From Cinclus cinclus (Eukaryota; Chordata; Aves; Passeriformes; Cinclidae): a DNA stretch of 64,000 nucleotides. Under the pieces are notes generated by a model. It was not told the DNA's origin, searched no databases, and was given only the letters and a program-made list of their open reading frames with translations. Numbering within the stretch: position 1 is the stretch's first letter; each line of letters opens with the position of its first letter. Location of the stretch: positions 14,979,151-15,043,150 of the forward strand of contig NC_085052.1 in the NCBI RefSeq assembly GCF_963662255.1, given 5' to 3'. Below are positions 52,708-64,000 of this stretch, one piece after another. The position numbers were made by a program, and so were the translations under genes.

Positions 52708-55700
52708 TGGAAACCAATATTTTAAATTTTGGATCTTTATGTTTACTGTAGCTTCAATCCAGTCTTTGTTGCAGATGTCTAAAGCAAACTTTGCAGCTGC
52801 AGCATGTTTAATTCATCAAGATGTTCTCAAGGCTGATTATATCACCATTATAACTTTATAATTTTAGAGCAGCATCTGCCAAATAAGGCTATAACTTCCA
52901 GTTTTTACAGAACCATAAAAATAGCTCTTTAACTGTGCAAGTAAGCTTCTGCAAGCATCTCTTTCAATGAAAGGTAGTGAGGAGTAGATTTTCTCAGATG
53001 ATTCCAAAAAACAGGCTTAGAGACTGTAACTACTGAATATGCAATTAAACACTGTGTATATTACACAACTTTACATAATAAAATGAGGTCATAAAATCAT
53101 GGACAGCTCTTCCTGGTGATAAAAGTTTTTGAGAAGTAGTGTATCGGGTGGTGAAAGGAAAGAATACCTGCTTGAAAAACAAAGCTGGCTTTTTATGAGG
53201 AGACATATTTACAAAGATCTGGCAGTGCAGGAACTGCCCAGCCACCTGCAATGAGTCTGGCTTTCTCAGAGCAATTTCTGTCCTCTGAGGCAAGCCACCA
53301 CAGGAACATATGAACACGACTTTTTGCAGCAGCATGGTCACTGTCAGGTAAGCCACGTTTCAAAATAAAGGCCACAACACAGATGCAGACTCAGACAGAG
53401 AAAAATCTGATTATTATGATGGAGGCTAGAAGCTCAAGGATGTTGCGAGGGATGGCTGGATGGGCTGCTTGCTGCAAACACAGAGGCTGTCTGTGAAGCA
53501 GTTGCTTGGGGAAAAGATGAGCAGTAGCAGAATTCAGACATTCTGAAGCCAGCTCACCAGAGCATGACTGTCATGAAATAGTCATTTATTGGGGCTGTAA
53601 TCACACCTTCATTTGGCTTTACAGATATATGCTAAGGCGGGCAGGACAAGTCCTGCCTGAAGAATCAGTCAGGTATTTTGTAGACAGGAATTCATACTAC
53701 AGGCAAGTGGTAAAAGACTGTGCAGTACTGATGGTGACAACTGAGTGCGTGTGAGCTTCACAGTGTGAAAGAAATCCCAGGATAAATTTCCCCTTTCACA
53801 CTTATTATGGTTTCCCAAGAAAAAGTAAACATTCTCTTAAAAAAAATGGGATCATATAATCTTACTATATTCAGTGGAACTGCACAGCATTTAATGGCTC
53901 ACAAACCTGGGTCCCATTATGAAATTTTCAGAGCGTCTTTTGAGTTTGTTATTCAGAACAGTTATATAAACCACCTCTCTTGTTATTCAACAACTAAATA
54001 ACATTTCATGTCATTCAAATTCATACAAGGTTTTTTTAAAATGCAAAATTGTCATCAATCATCAATCAGTCATCTGTATAGTGTCATATTTTTTTCAATA
54101 TTTCTCTAATGGAAAACATTAAGGGACCTATTTCCCATCTTAAATTTACATAGGACATAAAATTAATAACTACTTTCTGCCTCAATGACTCTTCAAAATA
54201 ACACTGAGCTCATGATCCTTCTCTTACAAAAAAAATCAACCTACAATGTCAGTGCAAGAACATTCATATGCTAATAATTCAATTAATCTATTTTACCGTA
54301 AGAACTCCATCTATTCTTCCACAAAAAAAAAAAAAGTATTTTTAAAATGCTAATTATTTACAACACTTCATTTTGCTTCCATGAGCTGCATAAGGTAATA
54401 ATTGGACTTGAAAGGGATTTTCTGGAATATATGGGTTTATACAAGCTATAAATCAGAATTTACGAGACAAATTCAATTCTCCGATCTCACACCTGGTTTG
54501 AGAATTTCCATTGGTAAGTGGCATATAAAATGCAGAAGAGAGACACTTTCTACATGGGCACATTCCAGCCATGAAACTGTTCCACATGCCGTCCTTAGAA
54601 ATCTCCTGACAAGAAACAGGAATAGAGAAAAGTACCTGCAGCAGTTTAAGGCATCCAGCCCACCCCATCCCACTGCTCATTCAGCTCAACTCTCCCACGC
54701 TCCCTTCCATGCCCAGAAGACAGCAATTTGAGGAAATTTATCACTCAGAATTTCTAACATGGAACTACTGAAGTTAGTTCCTGCTTTATGCAGAGATGGT
54801 TCTGAGTAGCTGCAGAACAGCAAACAGCATCAAGAAAAATAAATGTACTCTGAATGAAAGGAAAGAGCAATAGGGAACCCCACTGCAGCTGAGACTGCTG
54901 TGACATACAGTGAGGAAGTTTTAAACCTCACTCTTTACTGTAACTCCAAGGAATAGTTTCCAAATAGTTGCCAAAATGTACTAACAAAAAGATATTTATT
55001 TTCCTATGGATTCTGAAGTATTTGGAAATGGTGCTAATTTTTAATTAATTCAGATAAGGAGGTTTAGTTAGGAAGCAATAGTGAAAAAAGGCTGATAAAT
55101 CCTGCATTTTAAAAAGTAATATTCATCTGCAATTTAAGTGGTAGGGGTGGGTTTTGCACAGAACAGTAGATCTTTCAGAAGCATCTTCTGTAGTTAAGTT
55201 TGAAATATCCTCACAGCAAGCTATGCTGAAAAAGATGATATATGGATTTGGCTGGCTAAGAATCACTAGAATATAGCTTCCCAGGATTCCCAGAGAACAG
55301 AGTTCTGGGGAACAATATTTCTACCTAACAAATGTATAGTCACACAGAAATATCACATTGACTTTTGCACATATCTAACCAGCAAAACACTGATGAATTT
55401 CACTTTGCTGTAATTTTCCTACTTGCTTATCCTGTGTGTCCTACAGTCCCATAAAAATGATGTAATTAACAAAATATTGCCCTGAAAAAAAGTAATATTC
55501 CAATAGAATCTAGTTTACCAGGCACTTAAAAAAAAAAACAACCTAAGCCTATTTGAGCTCCTGCCAGCTTGTACATCTTCTCAATAACCTGCCTGACAGG
55601 CTACTGGGATCCTGACTTCAAATAAGTCATTTTAAGTATTTCAGAGCCAGAGTCCCCAGAGCTCATTGGCTCCATGGGTCTGGAGAAGCCAGCCAAGCAA

Positions 55701-57541
55701 ATGCTTCAGTTTGCAGCCCCAAGAGTTGTCTGAGCTTTGGAGGTTTGGAACAGTCTAATCCATGGATTTTTCCAAAGCCGAGATTCAGAGAGAAATTCCT
55801 TTAGCAGAAAGTGCCAGCACCTTGACTTTCCATCCAAGAGACCAAGCAAATTCTGAATAATCAAAATTCTCCATTAAATCCTTGTTCTCTCTTCTAGTTA
55901 TAAAGATAAAACATGGGGTGATCAAAAATCTTAATTAACCTGAAATAGCTATTTCTTCAGTGGTTAACTACTTACCATTACTGCAGGTTTCCATCATGGG
56001 GACTATGTTTTACTGCTGGGAAGTACTTCCTGGCTTTACTACAAGGAAGGCTAAATGACCTGCTTAAAACTACAAAGAAAATCAGGCTACAGAGTGGCAC
56101 AAGTTACAAGATAAAAGTCAAACCTCTGGACCATCCTCCTTCCTCTGCCTCTATTACAACAACATGCAGACACTTAAGCTCACACAATCATCACTTCATG
56201 CTAAATGTCACAATTCTTTCTTGTGCTGCCTATTCACAAGTCAAATTAGGATTACAAGAGGGATCAAAAAACATTCCAAGAACAGAGAACATGACAGCCT
56301 GAAAGTTGTTTGACTGTGCTCTCTGATGTCACAAGTCTGACCTGCTACGTGACCCTTTGGCTGCCTGCAAGCTTGTCATTCTACCAGCCAGAGCAAAAAT
56401 CCATTACCAGAGAGCCCAGCTTCAGATACTCTCCACAGAGCCATTCTGCATGAAAACATGTTCTACTCCAGCCAACAGCACCAGGGCTGGTAAAGCCACC
56501 AACAACCCCAGCAGCCCACTGAATCTTATTCCTGGTTGCTGATATGGAAAAAGGAGAGCTCCTTTAAGAACAAAAATCCTGTGGTTTGCCAGCCACTTTA
56601 AAAATCACTTTCAAGATAATAAAACATTAAGAGAAAGTAAATTACACATTTCTTGCATTTTCCTATAAACATACAATAATTATTAATCTAAAAGACAGGT
56701 ATTTAAAAATAAAACAGGCTTTGTAGCTATATCATCTTTAGCTAGATCTAGTAGATCTCTCTCTATTTCACCCAGGTAAAAAGCTGTCAGGATGCTGTCA
56801 AAACTTGCCAACAAATCCCTAGTATGCACACCGCTAGTCCAGAGACAATGCACATTATACCCAAACATCTTTTATTATGGGTTAAGGGATAATTGCCTCC
56901 TAATCCAACAAAGAGGAGTGTCAAAACAACTGCAGATCTCCTGGTTAACAAACTAAGGACCTTAATTTTTCTAAGGAAGAGCCTACTGTTCAGCTGACCT
57001 GACTTACACTTCACACAGAAATATGATTTTTTTTTAACCATTTATAACTTTCTTAGAGAGCATATTGCTCATTCATGAATATGAAAAGTTTTACAATGAG
57101 AACTTTATTTGCCCGTTCATAAAAATGTCATGCCATTTGTAGCAGCAATAATACCATAAGACAGTGGGAAAGTACAACTTCTCTTTTTGACTTGTGGCTG
57201 ACCAATGAACTCCATTCTGTAAGAGTGGAGATATTAGTAAGGTTTGATCTCCCGCTGCTGTAAATCATAGGAAATACATACATCAGCTTGGTACATACAA
57301 GTGCTGATTTCCATACCTTTAGTACACAGTTCTACAGACAGACAGATTTTCACATACACTCGTCTTTTTATCTAAAAGAGGCTGACAGATAAACGGTAGC
57401 AAATTTTCAATTTTTTGGTCACAATTTCTCATTAAAAGATCTACAAAATGCCCTTCTTATTACAGAACTGAAAAAATTATTTGTTTGATAATTGCACACT
57501 GTCTTCCAAAACCGGTAAATATATAAAAAATGAGATTTGCC

Positions 57542-57829
57542 TCAAAAAGAAAAAAAAAAATCAAGGCTGAGGAATAATTTCACAGTGTAACTTTGTAACG
57601 AGTCCCTGGAGAAAATTTCTCTTCCTTTTGTTCCCATCTGCAAAGCTATGTAATTGATTCCTAACTGCTGTGTTAATGTTCCTGATTCCTGGCAGAATCC
57701 CTTTGGAAATACATTAAAGTAAGCAGGACTCTCTCCTGCTGCAACCCTTTGAAAGCTGGAATCTGGGATTCTGTGACATGCATCACATTTCGAGCAGTGG
57801 GCCACAGTGCAACCATCTGTGCCAAGGGG
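57542..57829 (-). CDS. Unidentified open frame with Cys cluster, possible exon
   Basis: I cannot assign this to a family. A pyrimidine- and T-rich stretch ending TATTTATCAG precedes position 57829. The frame then reads PLGTDGCTVAHCSKCDACHR and continues for about 95 codons to a TGA, with a GFCQESGTL segment in the middle. The cluster of five Cys in about 16 residues and the balanced composition look more like coding sequence than most frames here. The open frame itself extends upstream to an ATG at 57976, but the part before the acceptor-like site is hydrophobic and AT-rich. The last residues are low-complexity Phe/Ser from a T-run, so a real exon would end earlier. It lies on the DNTT strand about 2.3 kb downstream of the 60149-60778 frame. 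Confidence 0.18.
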   Translation of the reverse strand, partial: PLGTDGCTVAHCSKCDACHRIPDSSFQRVAAGESPAYFNVFPKGFCQESGTLTQQLGINYIALQMGTKGREIFSRDSLQSYTVKLFLSLDFFFSF

Positions 57830-60148
57830 CTGATAAATATTAATATAGAAGAATAAAGTACACTGAATTATATACTGAAATATAGAGCAAATCAGGAAAT
57901 TGTTTTCTTTTGTAATGAATGACATTCTCTCACAAGTACAGTTACATTTCACCAAATAGCAATTAAGTAAGAGCAAATAATATTTGCTATGGCATGCTTT
58001 ATTAACTTCTTATAATGACTTGAAAAATTTTAACTCTTCCCAATCTTCCTACCCCTTTTGCTGTACGCACTCATAGACTAATAAAAGAAAAAGAATGAAG
58101 CAAAAAGGATTTGGTCCAGCTCCCAGATTCTACCCCAGTCATACCCCAGAGACTGTCAGAGCTGTCTGTCCGGACAGAGCCAGTGCCATAAGATAACCTC
58201 TCTTCAGCACACAAGGAGAGAAATATGGAAAAGACGTGTTTCAATTTTCACATATGGTGCCTAATTAACCTCAATTAAGGTTGTGTTGAGAGATCTTGAG
58301 CAGCTGGCACAAGGGATATCTGCTTCCTATTTTTTTAGCTTTAAGAAAGGAAGATTTCCTCTCTCAAAGAGAAATATACTTATGAAATACAAGTGTTTAT
58401 GCTCCAATCCAATTTTATGAGACAGTATAGATAAAATACCCCTGTTTTTATTGTTACCTACAAGTCAAATAATTTTTAAAGAAAAGCACTAGGACTTCAA
58501 TAAAGTAGATTGTCTGCTCTTCATAGTTTAATGTAAAAAATAACCAACAAAATAACACTAAACATTTTACATTTTGAGCATATGTTCCCTTGTGTAAAAT
58601 TACTAATTATTTTTATAACTTATTTTAAGCTTACTACTCTGATGACCCTAAAAATGCATCAACCTTGGCACCCACACAATTAACTGTGAACTTCTCCTCT
58701 TCCACTATGGGCCATCAAATTTCACAGACAGGTACCTATTGCTGTATTCTGCACATTTCTGATCTTATTACACACTGGGTGGCAGTATGGAAGGTTTTTG
58801 TTCAAACTGTCATTTGTGGGAAAAACTTAATATAAAATTGTAAAGTTAAAAATAATTTTAAAATGTATTTGAATTTTACACATCAGATTATAAATATTAG
58901 TATACTTGCTAGAGAGTCATCTCCCTGCTTCATGTTAGAATAATACCACTTGAAAAAAGACACTGTTAAGCAGATTACAAATTCAGTGCTGCCTGGTCTG
59001 AAATTTTTCTTATTGCATATCTGCCTTAGGAGTTTCATTATTTGTGGAAAAAGTCAGCTAATGTAATTTAGCTATTTCTGAGACTGTAGAAGAAACAAGA
59101 ACAGTATTCTGCTGCGTCAACATATTAACACAACTTCTCGTGTTTGAAATCTGCAGTGCATCTGTGATTTACTGCAAAAGAAACCCAAAATTTGGAAGCA
59201 AACTAGCTGTGTTTGGGATTAAATGAGAAATGGCAGAGCTAGATATTGCGGGGCAAGCTGGGTGATGACAGATGGACATCTGAAAGCAAAGTCCCTCCCT
59301 GAAAGGGACAGCTGACCCCATCCTGTGCCTCATTTGATATACGGAAACTGTAGATTAAGGACTTCATGATCAAATTGAAATTTTCCCTGAAGATTTGGTC
59401 TGGGTGTTTTGGGTTTCATTCAGTTTGGTTTTTGGTCTGCTGATTTTTGTTCTTTGCCTTTGTCGAGAACTTCTCCCTTATGATAAGGAATATAGACAAT
59501 TTTCTGAGTTTTGCTTCTCAGCCCTCTTTTTAGGTCCATTTCCCCCAGTTTTGGGCAGTATAACTGAGGAACTGAGGAAATGTAAGCTGAGGCTCAGACA
59601 TGCAGAAGGTCTGGAGACGAAGTTACAGTTACAGCTGATGGTTTAGGGAACTACAACATGGGTATACACATTGCTCTGTATTTTTCAAATTTCCATGGCA
59701 AATACTCAACAGGAGAAACTTAAGGCCGTACACTGCAAATGGAGGGCCCTTGAAATCAATGGATGTCTAAGATCTTAAATCTTTCTCTGCCTCAGCTCTT
59801 TACTTGAAAATTTGGGATGACAAGAGGACAAGTTTATCTTTCCAGAGGACACTGTGAAGATAAACTCATCATTTATCTGTGAATCATCCTAGCTAATCCA
59901 GTCAAAACCACATGGAAACTCACTTCTTTCTTTTTTTCCCAGAAAGATATTAATGGTATGTCAGTTATAAAACCTAAACATAATCAAGAGAAAATAATAC
60001 TGATTGATGCTGTTCATGAAAGAACAGTGTCCATTTTGCATCCCTGAAAGCTGCAGAGTTCTGAGTAAAGGCAGCAGATAATATGATACATACATGTACA
60101 CCAATCAGGCAAATTTTGCTGCATACAAAAAAATAACACTGGAATTCC

Positions 60149-60778
60149 TCAAATTCTTTGGTTTTCCCTAGTGCTGTTTTCTTTTACCACAAAAAAGCTA
60201 CTGGACAGAGCACATACTAACATGCAGATAATGGAGATAATGCAGATAACACCCACCATATTATCTTGAGGAAAAGAGTTTATATTCTGAATACTTTCAA
60301 AGACAGGCAGAAATATACTGACATCATCCCTGGGTTTGTGAAGAAATGTCCTCTTTAGACATGTGATAGCATATTTATCTACTATTGATTTCATGTTTTC
60401 TTCTGAAGCATCTAATATTGACAATTGCTGGCGACAGGATATCTGACTAAATGGATAATTAGCCTGATAATTTCCCCAGGTTGCCATGTGAACTGAGGAT
60501 GCTATGGCAGCATCTGCACCTGATGGGAACAATGGAGACAGCTGAAATGGAGTGATGGCTTCTAAGATGCACTCCTGAATCTTAGAAAGAAGCAATGAGA
60601 CAATATTGCATCTAAGTAGGGGCGCTAAAAGCAGTCTCCATTCCATAAGGAACATATAGGAAAGATTAATGTAAAATCTTGACATAGTACTTTTGCCTTT
60701 CCCTATAATGACATCAATAAGCATCTTCAGTATTGATTTTTGCTTATTATTTAAATGGCCTAATACAAATACAGACAT
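60149..60778 (-). CDS. Unidentified 209-codon open frame with C-terminal hydrophobic segment, possible exon
   Basis: I do not recognise this protein. The frame runs 209 codons from an ATG, which is long for such AT-rich DNA. A good acceptor-like sequence (TCTGTATTTGTATTAG) ends at 60760, so the coding part could instead start as an exon at 60759. The predicted product has several Cys residues in its first 150 positions. Near residues 174-198 it has a strongly hydrophobic run starting MVGVICIISIICML, then a short polar tail (KENSTRENQRI) and TGA. That layout would fit a type I membrane protein with a tiny cytoplasmic tail. It lies on the DNTT strand inside the last DNTT intron, 637 bases beyond the DNTT exon at 61415. 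No promoter, partner exon or nearby poly(A) signal was found. It could be a nested gene, an alternative 3' exon, a decayed retrocopy or chance. Confidence 0.3.
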   Translation of the reverse strand: MSVFVLGHLNNKQKSILKMLIDVIIGKGKSTMSRFYINLSYMFLMEWRLLLAPLLRCNIVSLLLSKIQECILEAITPFQLSPLFPSGADAAIASSVHMATWGNYQANYPFSQISCRQQLSILDASEENMKSIVDKYAITCLKRTFLHKPRDDVSIFLPVFESIQNINSFPQDNMVGVICIISIICMLVCALSSSFFVVKENSTRENQRI

Positions 60779-61378
60779 TAAGCCAGATAAATGCAGAGAT
60801 CAGTATAACTGCAGCCAAGAGCCTTTATACCAGAAGTTATACCAATTACTCCCCAGGCTGCCAAGCCTGACTAAACAGAATTCCACATAAATTTCTGAAT
60901 GCAGGGCTTTAAAAGCAGGATGATCCCTAATCCCTACTTAGTGTCATACCCTGCAAAAACTTCCTCAAGCCTTCTAAATGAGCCTGTACCAGTCAATATC
61001 TCCTCTTCCTTTGCAATGTCAGAGCAGTAAGAGTTGAAAGTGTGCTGGGGACACAGAAATTATCTCTCCTGAAAAGGGACAATGAAGTACCTCTTTCAAA
61101 TACTCAGATTGGTTGTTCTCAGTTTTGAGAAGCTGCATAGTTTCTATCAAACACAAATGTCTAATTCACATTTCTTGTTACATTTCAAGAATTACCACAC
61201 AATTGCAAAAAAAAAAAATATTTCCAGACTCACTTGTTCAGATTTAATCAGGCTGTTTCAATGAAAATAAACATGTGAAGGTGGAACTGTTTAACCACCA
61301 AACAGATAATGAAGCTAAAACATTCTATATACTCGAATATAAAAAATTAACTGGAAATGCACAGTCAGAAATAAATTA

Positions 61379-63190
<1,812 letters not shown>

Positions 63191-64000
63191 CTAAAGAGAA
63201 GATTGTTCACATTGAATTGCTGAACTGGTTTTACTGTCATTCCAGAGTTTCTAGACAGTTGTCTTAAATATTCATGTGAAAATGTAATTTCAGTAAACAA
63301 GGAACTCTGCCAGGCCAAATCTGGGCTAAGGAGAGACATGAAACAGCTTCAGATTTTGGAAAAATATTTGAGGGAAATCTGCACCGGTAGATATCTGAGA
63401 GTAGTGAGGTCCAGCCCTGTACTAAAGAGATAGTATTTGCAATTCTTCCCCTGCCTCCTTTTCTCCTAATCCTTTTTCTAGTTAATGTCAACAGAAATTT
63501 CTGAGTAAGGATTGATGTGTTTCCATGTGGCAGACATCTAGGAAAAAATGATCAGTCCAGAGCACAGCCTTGGTGACAGATTCCAAAGTGGAAGATTCCA
63601 TTTGGACTGTATCTGTTGCATGATATTTCCTTGTGACAAGTTCTGGAGTCTCCAGGGAGACACAAGATCCTTGCCCATGTCTTTTGCTCAGAGGGAATGT
63701 CCATTTCTTTAGGTCCTTGGATCACTTTTTTGTTTCTGCTTTTAAATCACCCAAATGTTTACAAATTCTTCTTCCTCTGGACTAGGGGCTTTTTTAAACA
63801 GTGATGTTGAACTAGAAGTGGTTTTATTTGATGGCTGTCAGTTCTTAACTACAATGGTGTTGTAATTTAGGAGTGGTATTCTCCCATTTAGTGGCCCAGT
63901 TAAAAATCACTCCTCTTGCTTTCCCCTCCCCCTCCTGAAAACAGAACTGAAAACACAAAAGGCAAAGATCATGGGCTGAGATAGGAACAATTTCCTGGAA
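63191..64000 (-). other. DNTT: Partial upstream DNTT intron, cut by window edge
   Basis: This lies immediately upstream of the acceptor for the GLLLY exon. I searched the reverse strand for the preceding exon, which should carry the GHDVDF catalytic motif and ITSPG, and did not find it. It must therefore lie beyond position 64000. Nothing else is recognised in these bases. Confidence 0.8.

Noticed and set aside
52610..52861. 83-codon plus-strand frame
   Set aside because: Its start is antisense translation of the CR1 fragment, and the remainder is short and unrecognised.
53045..53375. 103- and 60-codon overlapping minus-strand frames in a GC-richer patch of the DNTT intron
   Set aside because: Two phases are open together, no domain was recognised, and no convincing splice sites flank them.
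56357..56542. Plus-strand 61-codon frame, with a Leu-rich hydrophobic run on the opposite strand resembling a membrane segment
   Set aside because: Considered as an Opalin-like membrane exon, but there is no flanking homology, the minus-strand frame is short, and the strand is the wrong one for Opalin.
59395..59646. 83-codon plus-strand frame with an N-terminal hydrophobic run like a signal anchor
   Set aside because: The hydrophobic part comes from a TTTT/GGTTT-rich stretch, the rest resembles nothing, and it is antisense to DNTT without splice signals.

Overview
The window is vertebrate nuclear DNA, almost certainly from a bird. It is AT-rich and sparsely genic, with intron-split genes, microsatellites and CR1-family LINE fragments, including one with the 3' octamer tail typical of CR1. 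The one gene I can name is DNTT (terminal deoxynucleotidyl transferase, TdT), whose encoded C-terminus matches the TdT family closely and looks bird-like. I cannot give the species.

Layout. DNTT lies on the minus strand and enters from the right edge. Its last three coding exons are at 63190-62927, 61498-61415 and 41200-41114. All three have AG/GT boundaries in phase 0 and together encode the last 144 residues, ending in the family's WERNA C-terminus. Earlier exons lie beyond position 64000. The last intron is about 20.2 kb. It holds one clear CR1 fragment (52388-52707) and several unexplained open frames on the DNTT strand. The most notable is a 209-codon frame at 60149-60778 that ends in a hydrophobic membrane-like segment and has a plausible splice acceptor near its start.

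Positions 1-41113 are the 3' flank of DNTT. I see no recognisable exon there, including none of the Tolloid-like or Opalin exons that would be expected from the mammalian gene order. This part holds a candidate solitary LTR (22485-23376) with near-identical 6-base flanks and an internal TA/CA microsatellite. It also holds two old antisense CR1/L3-like remnants (about 12740-13135 and 38690-38960), a sense CR1 remnant beside a TATC microsatellite (about 7630-7824), and A-, T- and AAAC-rich simple repeats.

Working together: DNTT makes the template-independent polymerase that adds N nucleotides at V(D)J junctions in developing lymphocytes. Nothing else recognised in the window belongs to that pathway. 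The remaining long open frames have no family I can name and are reported as candidates only.
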